A stretch of 64,000 nt of DNA from Anaplasma centrale str. Israel. GTDB taxonomy: Bacteria > Pseudomonadota > Alphaproteobacteria > Rickettsiales > Anaplasmataceae. The notes under the pieces are model-generated. The model worked only from the letters and a program-made list of their open reading frames with translations. It had not been told where the DNA came from and ran no database searches. The stretch covers positions 682,001 through 746,000 of the forward strand of contig NC_013532.1 in NCBI RefSeq assembly GCF_000024505.1. Reading direction: 5' to 3'. A program made the translations under genes and the position numbers. Numbering within the stretch: the first letter of the stretch is position 1; each line of letters starts with the position of its first letter. Positions 36,201-45,980 of this stretch are shown piece by piece.

Positions 36201-36665
36201 ACGAAAAAGCAAAACGCCGAACCTCCCGCACTCTAACAAATTGCCAAGATTTGTCAAGTACGAGCAATGATTAATCGCGCTCATCACTGAGCGACGCATA
36301 ATCCAGCACTGGGCACTGTAGCAAGGTGTGACGCCCGCAATGTCAGATCTGCCACCACAGGACCCTTCTCCACCGCGACAGATGAAATCAGAGTAGGAGA
36401 TTCTCCTCACCAGCAGGCTAGGATTTGTACAGTGTGCTGCACCTGACTGTTGGCCATTAGGTATGGTGTTAAACGTTATGCGATAGATATCAGCATCACA
36501 CCCTCTCACCAATGCATGACTACGTGGCTCCAGTGCAACCACAGCAACTGTGAACAACACTAGTGCAGATAATAACAGTGCTCCACCGTGCCATGACCCT
36601 TGCTTTACATCTACACACACGCATGCAAAGGTGCATATCGGCCTCGAGAGCAGTTTTATCGCTTC
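36201..36665 (-). other. mdh-folB spacer with an open frame continuous with mdh
   Basis: From an ATG at 36620, 140 codons run in frame into mdh. They begin with a charged stretch and a hydrophobic segment (ALLLSALVLFTVAVVAL) that looks like a signal anchor, then a Cys-rich part. Malate dehydrogenases have no such extension and the mdh ATG is well placed, so this is probably chance openness or the remnant of a degraded small membrane protein. Confidence 0.35.
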
Positions 36666-37028
36666 TTACAGCGGCGCGGACAGGCTTCCTGCTTTCCAGA
36701 AAACCGCAACAGAAGTTCCTCCACCTTGCATGCACGAAGCGGTCGGCTTAGATAGTTTTACCGTACACTCGCTTACAACGGGGTAGTCCTTCACTATACA
36801 ACCAACAAGATCTTTTGCTACATCTTCCAGAAGCTCATGCCCATGTGCCTCCGAGGCCGCTGCTATTACTAGCTTTTTCAACGATGAATAACATATTATT
36901 GCACCGGGTTTTGCCAGGTACGATAGGTTCACATCAACCAAAACCTTCTGCTTCACCGCCTTTTCCCAGCCATGGACCCCTATTTGCATATAAACCGATA
37001 GTCCCTCTATGCTCAACTGGAAGACCAC
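36666..37028 (-). CDS. folB: Dihydroneopterin aldolase FolB
   Basis: Cleaves dihydroneopterin in folate synthesis. 120 residues. MVFQLSIEGLSVYMQIGVHGWEKAVKQKV is the conserved N-terminal pattern (the G-V-x-x-x-E-K substrate region), followed by the Y-S-S-L-K-K-L-V helix, E-L-L-E-D-V-A and VKLSKPTA near the C-terminus. Complete. Divergent from the RDD gene. Confidence 0.9.
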   Translation of the reverse strand: MVFQLSIEGLSVYMQIGVHGWEKAVKQKVLVDVNLSYLAKPGAIICYSSLKKLVIAAASEAHGHELLEDVAKDLVGCIVKDYPVVSECTVKLSKPTASCMQGGGTSVAVFWKAGSLSAPL

Positions 37029-37098
37029 AAAAATTCCCGATGAAATAAAGTATTCACAGTTCTATAATAGACAAACAGACTTGTCCAGGGAGTTTGCA

Positions 37099-37731
37099 AT
37101 GCAGCGTTTACAGAAGGTGTTTTCATGGATTTCAGACAAGCTACTCTTTCCTTTCGGGCGGGCTACAGCACCTAAAGACGGCGAGTTATGCTATGTTTCA
37201 GGTGCAAGGCGGTGCATAGGTACCATGATAGATCTGGTCATCGTGGTTTTCATGCTACAGTTGGTGCACGCGGTGTTTTTTCTCGCCCTTCCAAAAAGTG
37301 AGGCTGCCTTCAGAGCAATAGAAAAGCACAAAATGGGTGGTTCCTTGACCAAAGATGAGAGAATTCTGAGAAATAAGTACATATATAAGGCAGTTGCGTT
37401 GCAGGTCATACAATTAGTGCTTGTATTTATATATAACGTATACATGTGGATAAATTTTGCGGGCACTACTGGCAAGTTACTGGTAGGACTTAGAGTAATA
37501 GATGAAAATACATTAGAGACCATGAGTTTTGGTCAAGCGACGAAGAGGTTTTTCAGCACTGCACTGTCTGGCATACCATTAGGGCTAGGGATTGTGTGGT
37601 CAAATTTTGACGCACGCAAGAGAGCATGGCACGATATGATTGCCAAGACCGTGGTCGTGACTAATAAGAGTCTCAAGCGCTGCAAGGAACTACGGACAGA
37701 GGGGCCAGCGAGCTCTGGGAACAAGCTCTAG
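37099..37731 (+). CDS. RDD-family membrane protein
   Basis: About 210 residues from the ATG at 37099, preceded by cagggag. The RDD domain is visible: R-R-C-I-G-T-M-I-D-L (R...D...D arrangement), two or three transmembrane helices, GTTGKLLVGLRVID, and the ending DARKRAWHDMIAKTVVV. Function of the family is mostly unknown (some members take part in ion or osmolyte transport). The 3' end overlaps tsaD tail-to-tail by 42 bases. Confidence 0.85.
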   Translation: MQRLQKVFSWISDKLLFPFGRATAPKDGELCYVSGARRCIGTMIDLVIVVFMLQLVHAVFFLALPKSEAAFRAIEKHKMGGSLTKDERILRNKYIYKAVALQVIQLVLVFIYNVYMWINFAGTTGKLLVGLRVIDENTLETMSFGQATKRFFSTALSGIPLGLGIVWSNFDARKRAWHDMIAKTVVVTNKSLKRCKELRTEGPASSGNKL

Positions 37732-38730
37732 GGATGAGAGGTTACCTTTACGAAGATTTTCAATCCCAGCCCATCCGACCATAATACCATTGTCTGTACA
37801 CAGTTCTTTAGGAGGGAATATTGCATCAAATCCCAGTTCATTAGCACACTTATGTATGCTACTACGCAGAAAATTATTTGCTGCCACGCCCCCGCTTATA
37901 ACTATTTTACTAATGCTATTATCGAGAGCCTTGGATGCTGCCAAGGCATTAGCAACCCTACTAACTAGAATCTCACTAACACACTGCTGGAACGATGCAC
38001 AGACATCGCATAAAGCCTGATCATCCAAACGACTACCTTCCTTAGCAATAGTATAGCGCACTGCAGTCTTAAGACCTGAAAACGAAAAATCACACCCGGG
38101 TCTGCCTTTCAGAGCCCTGGGAAATGGAAATCTGTGCGCATCCCCCTTGAGAGCACAACTTTCTACCTCAGGCCCACCTGGATATCCCAGACCAAGCATC
38201 CTTGCCACTTTATCAAAGGTCTCCCCAAGTGAGTCATCAATAGACTCCCCAAGCTTGGTATATTTACCGACATCATGTGCGATCAAGAATTGGCAGTGCC
38301 CCCCAGATATGATTAGCACCAGAAATGGGAATTCAAGGTCATCACGCACCATACGTGCCACCAGCGCATGGGCTTCAAGGTGATTTACAGCAATAATGGG
38401 CTTGCCCGCCACGTAGGAAATTGCCTTAGCCAGCATGACCCCGACTATCAGTGACCCTACTAATCCAGGACCTGATGTCACTGCAATCGCGCTCAGGTCA
38501 CTAAACCCCAGCCCTGCACTGTCCATAGCCCTGGAAACCAAGATGTGTAAAAAGTCACAATGGGCCCTAGCGGCTATCTCCGGCACCACACCTCCAAAAA
38601 GGGAGTGCTCCCTCTGTGATAGTACCTCATGAGATAATACCTTCCTATGCCCATTTAGGACTGCAACTGCAGTTTCATCACAACTGGTTTCTATCCCCAG
38701 AACCGTGCACCCACTGACCATTACTGGCAC
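37690..38730 (-). CDS. tsaD: tRNA N6-adenosine threonylcarbamoyltransferase TsaD
   Basis: Transfers the threonylcarbamoyl group to A37 of ANN-reading tRNAs. 346 residues. Motifs: LGIETSCDETAVAVL, VVPEIAARAHCDFLH, the metal site VNHLEAHAL, ISGGHCQ, GYPGGPEVE, DFSFSGLKTAVRY and VISGGVAANNFLR. Intact. Two parts of it (38284-38542 and 37946-38038) exist as extra copies 5 kb away next to ubiG. The start overlaps the stop of the TAXI gene (taatg), so the two are coupled. Confidence 0.96.
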   Translation of the reverse strand: MPVMVSGCTVLGIETSCDETAVAVLNGHRKVLSHEVLSQREHSLFGGVVPEIAARAHCDFLHILVSRAMDSAGLGFSDLSAIAVTSGPGLVGSLIVGVMLAKAISYVAGKPIIAVNHLEAHALVARMVRDDLEFPFLVLIISGGHCQFLIAHDVGKYTKLGESIDDSLGETFDKVARMLGLGYPGGPEVESCALKGDAHRFPFPRALKGRPGCDFSFSGLKTAVRYTIAKEGSRLDDQALCDVCASFQQCVSEILVSRVANALAASKALDNSISKIVISGGVAANNFLRSSIHKCANELGFDAIFPPKELCTDNGIMVGWAGIENLRKGNLSSLELVPRARWPLCP

Positions 38731-39725
38731 TAATGCAACATTCCGATTTCCTCGTAGAAGCGCGCTGCACCGTTGTGTAGCGGGACCGCGCTACCGCTAG
38801 TCACCAGATCCTTAAGTGTGAGTTTCCGCAGAGCACCGCTAAGCTCACGAAATCTATCGATATTAGATGCGACTGACTTCACTACCGCATATGCTATCTC
38901 ATCTGATAGCGCAGTTGTAGCATATATAGAAGCCCGCACTGATATCGTCTTAACGTCTTGCGGATTACTTTTATATGTGTTTCCGGGTATCACACCAGCG
39001 GCGTAGTACGGATATTTCTCAACAAGCTCTGCTATCAGGGCATCATCCAAGGAAAGCGCCACAGCGTCACAGGTAGCAGAGGCCTCTTGCATGCCGGCAT
39101 TTGGATGCCCTACAAAATCTGTGATGACGTCTATTTTCCCATCGCACAGTGCCTGAACCTGCTCTGAAGCCTTGAGGTCAGAAGCCACTAAAAAATCTTT
39201 TATCGTCCACCCTTTGGTTTTCAGTAGACTGATAACCGCAGTCCTAACCCCAGTACCCGGAGCACCCACATTTATTCTCTTGCCTTTTATGTCATCTATG
39301 GACTTAATATTGGAATCCTTCCTGACGACTATAGTAAAATACTCCTTATGCATAGAGGCGAGCAACCTCAGGCTATCCATAGGAGGAATGCCTGAATATA
39401 TATCGTCACCCGTGTATGCATGGTATCCTATATCAGACTGGGCTACACCAATGTCCATGGTGCCTCTACGCATTGAGTTCAAGTTGTAAACACTGCCGGC
39501 AGTTGTAGAAGTAGAGCAGATCAGCTGCCCAGGCTTGTTAGCCTTGCCATGACCAAGCACAACAAACTTACACACCCCACCGCCTATGGAATAATATACG
39601 TTGGTCATAGACCCTGACCCAATCAGCACAAAGTCCCTCTGAGACTCAGAAAACGCCGGCCTGCCAAACAGCAAAAATGAGCAACTACAGACCGTAATAA
39701 ACCCGGCAATTATCACTCGGAGCAT
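38730..39725 (-). CDS. TAXI-family TRAP transporter solute-binding protein
   Basis: 331 residues with an N-terminal signal peptide (residues 1 to about 26). FVLIGSGSMTNVYYSIGGGVCKFV and STSTTAGSVYNLNSMRRGTMDIGVAQSDIGYHAY are the TAXI signature. ADSNIKSIDDIKGKRINVGAPG-type sequence follows (here KDSNIKSIDDIKGKRINVGA). Periplasmic binding component of a TRAP-type uptake system, substrate unknown (often glutamate or C4-dicarboxylates). The membrane subunits are not in the window. Confidence 0.92.
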   Translation of the reverse strand: MLRVIIAGFITVCSCSFLLFGRPAFSESQRDFVLIGSGSMTNVYYSIGGGVCKFVVLGHGKANKPGQLICSTSTTAGSVYNLNSMRRGTMDIGVAQSDIGYHAYTGDDIYSGIPPMDSLRLLASMHKEYFTIVVRKDSNIKSIDDIKGKRINVGAPGTGVRTAVISLLKTKGWTIKDFLVASDLKASEQVQALCDGKIDVITDFVGHPNAGMQEASATCDAVALSLDDALIAELVEKYPYYAAGVIPGNTYKSNPQDVKTISVRASIYATTALSDEIAYAVVKSVASNIDRFRELSGALRKLTLKDLVTSGSAVPLHNGAARFYEEIGMLH

Positions 39726-39731
39726 AAAAAC

Positions 39732-40457
39732 CTACAATTCCAACACACTGCTTATAATTCCGCAAAACGCCTCGACTCTCGTTCCTGCGCTTCCAACCAA
39801 CACCCCAGATAGGCTGCCAACTTGCGACTTTAGAGCACGTATATTATCTTGGTTCACGGAGCCACCGTAAAGCACGGTACGTACAGAACTATGAGACGCG
39901 ATTATATCGAAAGATTCTTTTATTATCCCTAAATCGGGAATGGTTGAACCGCCTATGGCCCAAACCGGCTCATACGCAATAATAAACTCTCCATATTTTG
40001 GGCAGCACTCGTCGCATTGTTCCACCAGCACATCGCCAGACATACCACTGTGCCTCTCCTGAAGTGTTTCACCCACACAGATTATAGGTGTAATCCCCTC
40101 CCCTATGGCGGATTCAGCCTTTAACCTAATGTCTGAATTTCCTTCACCAAATGCACTTCGCCTATCAGAATGCCCAAGAATGACGTAGTCACAGCCACAT
40201 TCCCTTAACATTTTAGCGCTTATCTCACCCGTAGCACCCTTACTAGCCCCAGAAAAGCAGTTCTGTGCGCCAAGCTTTACCGACGGACATCCAGAATTGA
40301 ATGCCGACATCACAGTAAACGGAGGGCATATAACCAACTCAAGAGAGTGCTTGCTGAGCAGGTCTGGTGCAAAGCTGGCATCAATCGCGGAGAGAAAATC
40401 CCGCACCAAGGCGACGCTCCCATTCATCTTCCAGTTAGCTACAACAAGAAAGGACAT
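39732..40457 (-). CDS. tpiA: Triosephosphate isomerase
   Basis: Interconverts dihydroxyacetone phosphate and glyceraldehyde-3-P. About 241 residues from the ATG at 40457 (MSFLVVANWKMNGS), with ggag just before it; an upstream GTG at 40466 is less likely. Catalytic residues: Lys in NWKMNGS, His in ILGHSDRR, Glu in AYEPVWAIG; phosphate loop VLYGGSVNQDN. Six bases separate it from the TAXI gene; tRNA-Thr precedes it. Confidence 0.96.
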   Translation of the reverse strand: MSFLVVANWKMNGSVALVRDFLSAIDASFAPDLLSKHSLELVICPPFTVMSAFNSGCPSVKLGAQNCFSGASKGATGEISAKMLRECGCDYVILGHSDRRSAFGEGNSDIRLKAESAIGEGITPIICVGETLQERHSGMSGDVLVEQCDECCPKYGEFIIAYEPVWAIGGSTIPDLGIIKESFDIIASHSSVRTVLYGGSVNQDNIRALKSQVGSLSGVLVGSAGTRVEAFCGIISSVLEL

Positions 40458-40480
40458 AAGCTCCACAAGAGGTACAAGAG

Positions 40481-40554
40481 AGCCGGCTGCCGGACTCGAA
40501 CCGACAACCCCCTGATTACAAGTCAGGTGCTCTACCAGTTAAAGCTAAGCCGGC
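40481..40554 (-). tRNA. tRNA-Thr (TGT anticodon)
   Basis: Reads gccggct at the 5' end, pairing with agccggc at the 3' end, with anticodon stem-loop cctgacttgtaatcagg carrying TGT and T-arm ggttcgagtcc. The discriminator base is T and CCA is not encoded. Located 23 bases before the tpiA start on the same strand. Confidence 0.93.
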
Positions 40555-40670
40555 CAACAACGCAAGAAACCAAGCCGCGACAGCTGGTGGTAGAATGATA
40601 TACATGTTAGGATAAAAGTCAAAAGGTTAATTTGCGGCTACGCCGTCGGCAATTGTTAGGCAATCGTACA

Positions 40671-41483
40671 ATGTACATCCTTAAGCATAAAGCGTACAAA
40701 TCGCTCGGACAAAACTTCATTTTAGATCCTGCTATAGCGGAAGAGATAGTCTCCTACGCGGGAAGCATAGAAGGATATAACATAATAGAGGTTGGCCCCG
40801 GATTTGGGACCATGACTGAGATAATTTTAAGGAGCAAAGTCGCAAGCCTACTGGCAATTGAAAAAGACTGCAGGCTGTCGCCCACGCACGAAAGCCTGAT
40901 GAAGCAGCATCCGCACTATAGGTACATAGAACATGACGTTTTGGACATAAACTTGGAGGAGTTAATTGCAGCGCCAAGCAAGATGATAGCCAACTTGCCG
41001 TATAACATATCTGTGATTCTACTCCTCAGGATGTTAAAATACATACACAATTTTGAGAGGCTAACCCTAATGTTTCAAAAGGAAGTGGCGGAGAGATTGG
41101 TGGCCAAACCCGGCACTAAGAGTTACTCAATACTATCCGTGCTAGTGCAACTGTTGTGTGACGTAGAGAAAGTAAAAGACCTGCAACCGCACGTATTCTC
41201 CCCTCCCCCAAAGGTCTGCTCATCTGTAGTCAACATCACACCCCTAGGCAATTTAAGATTTCCGGTAGACTACTCATACATGCTCAAGATGCTAAAAAAA
41301 GCATTTGGCTGCAAGAGAAAGACTGTGCGCAACGCGCTGGGACTGCCGCACCAAGAATTCGATGCATTGCTTGCAGAGTGTAAGATACCGCCATCCGTGA
41401 GGGCGGAAAACCTCTCTGTGGAGCAACTTTGTGCAGTATCAAACTTCCTGCAGTCACGGCAATATCAGTTCTCTACGAGGTAA
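40671..41483 (+). CDS. rsmA: 16S rRNA (A1518/A1519-N6)-dimethyltransferase RsmA
   Basis: Dimethylates two adjacent adenines of the 3' hairpin of 16S rRNA. About 270 residues from the ATG at 40671; the frame opens at 40632 but the family begins [15 protein letters not shown]. Motifs: [38 protein letters not shown] (catalytic N-L-P-Y), and the C-terminal KRKTVRNAL region. Complete. Divergent from the tRNA-Thr/tpiA unit. Confidence 0.94.
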   Translation: MYILKHKAYKSLGQNFILDPAIAEEIVSYAGSIEGYNIIEVGPGFGTMTEIILRSKVASLLAIEKDCRLSPTHESLMKQHPHYRYIEHDVLDINLEELIAAPSKMIANLPYNISVILLLRMLKYIHNFERLTLMFQKEVAERLVAKPGTKSYSILSVLVQLLCDVEKVKDLQPHVFSPPPKVCSSVVNITPLGNLRFPVDYSYMLKMLKKAFGCKRKTVRNALGLPHQEFDALLAECKIPPSVRAENLSVEQLCAVSNFLQSRQYQFSTR

Positions 41484-41646
41484 TCACGGCAGGCACCTGT
41501 GGAATACGAAAACCGCCGGCTTGCACCCACACGATAACCACAGCCGAAGAGACGGTGCGCAGTTGCGCGGCACACCAAGGCGCCATTTTACAAATTACGC
41601 CACCAGCACGCCCACATCGAGCTACTACCCACCAGCAAGTACCAAC

Positions 41647-41982
41647 CTATTGCCGAATTTTGATTGATGATATAGCTTTAAACCCAAAATACACGGAAAT
41701 TTTCTCAATAATGCCGGGTATTGCGTATTGAATGAACATCGCGTGCCCCCCGTGAGTAACACTCAAGTACAATATCCCGGAGTTATCCTTAGAAAAAACC
41801 ACCTTGTCGGGCCGTGCGAGCTCTGCGATTCGCGCCCCAACTATATCTCTCCAGTTGAGCATGATTCGGATTTCCGTTCTGCTCAGCCGCCACGCTTCGC
41901 ACTTTTGTAGAACAAAACTCTCGACCGCAGATCTTATATTTCTGCATCCACGCCTCTTCGTGAGAAGGTACATATCCCCCAA
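41647..41982 (-). CDS. DciA/DUF721-like protein
   Basis: 111 residues. LNWRDIVGARIAELARPDKVVF followed by GILYLSVTHGGHAMFIQYAI is the DUF721/DciA pattern (W-x-x-I-V-G, then a beta hairpin). DciA loads or regulates the replicative helicase in bacteria without DnaC. Assignment is by pattern. Converges with rsmA; the 163 bases between are non-coding. Confidence 0.75.
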   Translation of the reverse strand: MGDMYLLTKRRGCRNIRSAVESFVLQKCEAWRLSRTEIRIMLNWRDIVGARIAELARPDKVVFSKDNSGILYLSVTHGGHAMFIQYAIPGIIEKISVYFGFKAISSIKIRQ

Positions 41983-42057
41983 CCGGCAATCTACAAGCAG
42001 ACATCCACCCGCCCCTGCCGCTTAGCGCAGGAAGCCAAAACTAAGCAACACCTCTGG

Positions 42058-42146
42058 CGGAGAGAGAGGGATTCGAACCCTCGATACAATGTTACTTGTA
42101 TAACGGTTTAGCAAACCGCCGCCTTCAGCCTCTCGGCCACCTCTCC
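42058..42146 (-). tRNA. tRNA-Ser (GCT anticodon)
   Basis: Class II tRNA of 89 nt with a long variable arm. Acceptor ggagagg pairs with tctctcc (one G-U); the anticodon loop tttgctaaa carries GCT, and the T-arm is gggttcgaatccc. CCA not encoded. Located between the DciA-like gene and bioA, upstream of the former on the same strand. Confidence 0.94.
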
Positions 42147-42423
42147 AACCGGGAATCGGAGGATTATTCTCCATTTCCCACAAAATATCAACAGTAATTA
42201 TCCGTAAGCATTGGCATGGACACGGCGCTTATAAAAACGGCAATTCGAGCTAACGGAGATACGGTGCAAGGCGCATGTACAACCGTGCATGTGTCACTCC
42301 CCCTCCCCCGCGTGTGCGGGCCACGCGCACCAGTGCACCTTGATGCACCAAGGCATGGAATTTACGTCTTATTTCACACCGCCTCTTAATGGCACAGCCC
42401 ACCCGCGTGTGACACGCTGTGTA
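42147..42423. other. tRNA-Ser to bioA spacer
   Basis: 277 bases without a recognised gene; a 79-codon plus-strand frame (42289-42528) overlaps the end of bioA and has no support. Confidence 0.4.
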
Positions 42424-43695
42424 CTAGACAACCAGCTCCAGACGCTCTCTACAAGAGTGCACCAAAGTACACACCGCAGTGAGCAGGTGCTCCAGCTCTG
42501 CGTCAGAAATTATCAAGGGGGGCATTAGGTACACTGTATTTCCAATTGGCCTTATCCAGATTTCACAATCTACAAGCTTACGTAAGAAGTTTTCCTGCAG
42601 ATGATCAAAATTGTCCGCAGCTATCTCCATGGCGGCAACAGCCCCTTTTACCCTAATATTGTGAACGTATTTCAAGCCTCGAAGCGGCTCTAACCCGCGG
42701 CCCATGCGCTCTTCAATAACCTGCACCCTGCTCATCAATGACCCGTCCTCAAATAGGTCAAGCGAAGCGTTCGCGGCAGCGCACGCCAAGGGATTTGCTG
42801 CAAAAGTGTTGCCGTGCATCAGCCTTTCACCACACGACTCAAATGGCCCACAGACCTCTGAAGACACTAATGTCGCCGACAGCGGGCACATGCCACCAGT
42901 CATGGCCTTGCCCAGCACCATGATATCAGGGGAAACTTTTGCCTGCTCACACGCAAACATGGTACCAATTCTACCAAAGCCAGTTGCAACCTCATCAACA
43001 ATAAAGAGAATATTGGCTTCCCTTGCGAGTTTAAGCAGCGACGCGAGCACATCAGGAGAATAAATACGCATCCCCCCAGCAGCTTGGAGAATCGGCTCCA
43101 CTACGATTGCGGCAGTCCTGTGGGCAATTTGCTCTATCTCACGCCCCAGCAACTCGAAATCTCGCTCGTCTACCGGTAAATCAAACAGGTGTTGCGTTGG
43201 GTAATAGCCAGAAAACTGCGTGCCATGTATAGCCATGGGGTCCGAAACCGACATGCACCCCATGCTGTCGCCGTGGTATGCATTTTTGAACGCAACAAAG
43301 CCGGTTTTTTGTGGCCTACCAACAATGTGCCAATACTGCACTGCAATTTTCATCGCAACTTCCACAGCCATAGACCCAGAGTCAGAAAAGAAAACCTTCT
43401 GCAGCCCAGGTGGCGCCAGCCCCACAAGCCTTGAAGCCAGTTCGCACGCCCCTTCGTGGACCAGGCCAGAACAAAGCATCACGTGGGAAAGCCTCTCTAC
43501 CTGTTCGCGCATTTTTGCAACTATGTGGGGATGGGAATACCCATGGCAGACGCTCCACCAGCTGGATATGCCGTCCAGAAGCTTTCTACCATTTTCTAAT
43601 TCAAGGTAGCACCCACTGCCGGACACGACCTTCACGGCATCGATCGGTGATAGCACGCCGCTATATGGCAACCACAGATTTTCAAAATTGTACAT
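42424..43695 (-). CDS. bioA: Adenosylmethionine-8-amino-7-oxononanoate aminotransferase BioA
   Basis: PLP enzyme of biotin synthesis, converting KAPA to DAPA with SAM as amino donor. About 423 residues from the ATG at 43695. N-terminal region LWLPYSGVLSPIDAVKVVSG and LLDGISSWWSVCHGYSHPH are BioA-specific. Further features are HGDSMGCMSV, VDEVATGFGRIG (PLP Asp), VLGKAMTGGMCPLSATL (Schiff-base Lys) and MHGNTFAANPLACAAA. Complete. Biotin synthesis is a known trait of Anaplasma and Ehrlichia; the other bio genes are elsewhere. Confidence 0.95.
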   Translation of the reverse strand: MYNFENLWLPYSGVLSPIDAVKVVSGSGCYLELENGRKLLDGISSWWSVCHGYSHPHIVAKMREQVERLSHVMLCSGLVHEGACELASRLVGLAPPGLQKVFFSDSGSMAVEVAMKIAVQYWHIVGRPQKTGFVAFKNAYHGDSMGCMSVSDPMAIHGTQFSGYYPTQHLFDLPVDERDFELLGREIEQIAHRTAAIVVEPILQAAGGMRIYSPDVLASLLKLAREANILFIVDEVATGFGRIGTMFACEQAKVSPDIMVLGKAMTGGMCPLSATLVSSEVCGPFESCGERLMHGNTFAANPLACAAANASLDLFEDGSLMSRVQVIEERMGRGLEPLRGLKYVHNIRVKGAVAAMEIAADNFDHLQENFLRKLVDCEIWIRPIGNTVYLMPPLIISDAELEHLLTAVCTLVHSCRERLELVV

Positions 43696-43888
43696 GCAAC
43701 CCACCACGCAGCCGAAAGCCCCCTACTCCAGACTCTGCAACCAGACACCGTCGTAGATCCGGTATTCTAACGATCTACGTAACATCTGAAAAGGCATTTT
43801 AGCAAATTATGCGCGCAGAGATCCCGAGCTCCGCTCCACAACCTCAACGGTATGCCGCCCGCATGGTGGGCCCCTTCCCTGCAGTACA

Positions 43889-44764
43889 TCAAAATTGCTT
43901 AGATAGCCGGTAACTCAACTCCGCCCCATATATGAAGAATATGCTGATAATGTAGAAAAAGAGCATGGACGCAACAATGCCGGAAAGATTGCCGTACATT
44001 GTGTGCAGCACCCGAAAGTTTGACAGGTACCAAGAAAAAGTAAACGAAGACAAGCTCCACAGCACTGTGACCACAACCGCCCCAGGCAACACAACCCCCA
44101 TGCGTTGCCTGGTATTTGGCACCATGTAATACATAAATGCAACGGACAGGCATAATATTACTTCGCTTACAATGTATTTTATATAGCCTAAGTAACCCCA
44201 CTTCGGATCAAGTATATCGAGAATTATGGGCACCAAAACCGTAAATAGCACGCTGCACATCATCACCAGCACTATTGCCAAAAATTGCAAGATGCTCAGC
44301 ATCCTACCAAGAATGTACGGTGGTGGGGCTGAAACCCTAAATGCCTTGTTCAACACTGTACGCATGCCCTCTATGGCTGAAGAGGCAGTCCAAACAATGC
44401 CCACTACAGCCACAGTCAACAAACTCTGCGGAGGCCCAGATAATATCTCGTTTATTCTAGGCAAAAGCGCAGCAATGGTCTCATGCGGCAGTTCGCTAAG
44501 CAGCGAAGTTACCAGCCCCTGCAGGAAATCTTCGTGCTTGTCCAGCACGTTTAGTGCAGTGGAGGTCATCGCAGTGAAGAATACCAAAAAGGGGAATGTG
44601 GATAGAAGAAAAATGAATGACAAATACCCGGAATACACTAGCCCATCATGTCTACGGAAATCCGCAATTGCGAGACCCGCACACTTAAAAAACGCACCTA
44701 CCCCTTTGAGGATTGTAGCGCAAAGCCCATGCACACACAAAGACACCACGGTTGACCAAAACAA
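43889..44764 (-). CDS. YihY/BrkB-family inner-membrane protein
   Basis: 291 residues with about six transmembrane helices. Family motifs: DFRRHDGLVYSGYLSFIFLLSTFPFLVFF at the N-terminus, GIVWTASSAIEGMRTVLNKAFRV, and W-S-x-x-x-F-x-W-Y-L-S-N-F with Y-G-x-L-S-G-I-V-A-S-M-L near the end. Formerly called ribonuclease BN in E. coli by error; function is unknown. Divergent from thiL. Confidence 0.9.
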   Translation of the reverse strand: MFWSTVVSLCVHGLCATILKGVGAFFKCAGLAIADFRRHDGLVYSGYLSFIFLLSTFPFLVFFTAMTSTALNVLDKHEDFLQGLVTSLLSELPHETIAALLPRINEILSGPPQSLLTVAVVGIVWTASSAIEGMRTVLNKAFRVSAPPPYILGRMLSILQFLAIVLVMMCSVLFTVLVPIILDILDPKWGYLGYIKYIVSEVILCLSVAFMYYMVPNTRQRMGVVLPGAVVVTVLWSLSSFTFSWYLSNFRVLHTMYGNLSGIVASMLFFYIISIFFIYGAELSYRLSKQF

Positions 44765-44930
44765 ACCCCGATATATTATTTAGCGTATTGCCCAAGAAAA
44801 CAACCTTGTTGCTTGACTCAGTACGGAAGTTATAACAATTTAAATAGTACTACAGCAAGTTTTTGGGCTTCTTGCCACGGGGGCAAAAGCACAAGCGGTA
44901 CCCGTGGCGCTAATATTATACCAGTAGTTG

Positions 44931-45980
44931 ATGGCGGAGATGAGAAAACCCGGAGCTCTGTGCAAGATGCAGCGTCTATCTACTGATGCGCAAAATCTTA
45001 CTTCTTCAATTGCCGCGAAAACTTCTAATATCGATGAGTTTGCGTGCATAGAGAAATACATACGCCCCCTGATGCGCAGCGGATTTAGCACTGAGAATGA
45101 CGATGCAGGAAAAATTTCCTCCCCCAACGGGTCTTTTATCGTTACACAAGATATTCTAGTGGAGGGAACTCACTTCCTCCGCCATAGCAATCCAACTCTA
45201 TTAGCAAAAAAGGCGTTGAGGGTGAATCTCTCCGATCTTGCAGCGATGGGGGCCCAGCCCTACGGGTACATGCTTGGTATGTCATTACCACAGGGAGTAA
45301 CCGAGGAATGGTGGGAGCAATTCAGCAATGGCCTGAGGGAAGATAATAAAAACTATAATGTTAACTTAATCGGCGGCGATACGACGTCTAACAACACGGG
45401 TACCATTACTATAAGCATTACAGCCATGGGGGTTCCCGGTATGCAAAGTATGACGAGGTCGCAGGCAAAAGTTGGAGATTTTCTGTATGTAAGCGGCAAC
45501 ATAGGAGATGCTACTTTGGGATTAATGGCGTATCAGGACCTTATAGGGGGAGAGTACTTCGCTTTAAAGCGTAGGTATGATTTACCAGAACCCAGAATTA
45601 CGCTGGGCAGCAAAATATGTGGCATCGCGTCAGCGTGCATAGACATTTCAGACGGGCTAGTTCAAGATATAGGGCACATATGTAGGTTATCAAACGTGGG
45701 TGCGAGCATACACTTAAACCAGATTCCAATGTCCGATGCGGCACAAGACGTACTAAGGCGCAATCCAGAACTTATAGAGCGCATTTGCAGCGGAGGGGAT
45801 GACTATGAACTTGCTTTTACCTCTGCAGAGAGTAACCACACAAAGATAATGCACATAGCGGCAGATCTTGGGGTTAAAGTCACCACAATAGGTGTAATAG
45901 TTAGGCAACCTGGCGTTGAGGTGTATGACGGCAAAAACATCGTGCATTTTACCAGCCACGGGTATAGTCACAAGTTCTGA
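44931..45980 (+). CDS. thiL: Thiamine-monophosphate kinase ThiL
   Basis: Phosphorylates thiamine-P to the active cofactor TPP. About 349 residues from the ATG at 44931; starts at 44940 or 44967 would fit the family length (about 320-330) better. Family motifs: ENDDAGKIS, FIVTQDILVEGTHFLR (ATP/Mg Asp), ALRVNLSDLAAMGAQPYGYML, LIGGDTTS, CIDISDGLVQDIGHIC and CSGGDDYELAFT. Its last 13 bases overlap the convergent gene at 45968. Confidence 0.94.
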   Translation: MAEMRKPGALCKMQRLSTDAQNLTSSIAAKTSNIDEFACIEKYIRPLMRSGFSTENDDAGKISSPNGSFIVTQDILVEGTHFLRHSNPTLLAKKALRVNLSDLAAMGAQPYGYMLGMSLPQGVTEEWWEQFSNGLREDNKNYNVNLIGGDTTSNNTGTITISITAMGVPGMQSMTRSQAKVGDFLYVSGNIGDATLGLMAYQDLIGGEYFALKRRYDLPEPRITLGSKICGIASACIDISDGLVQDIGHICRLSNVGASIHLNQIPMSDAAQDVLRRNPELIERICSGGDDYELAFTSAESNHTKIMHIAADLGVKVTTIGVIVRQPGVEVYDGKNIVHFTSHGYSHKF

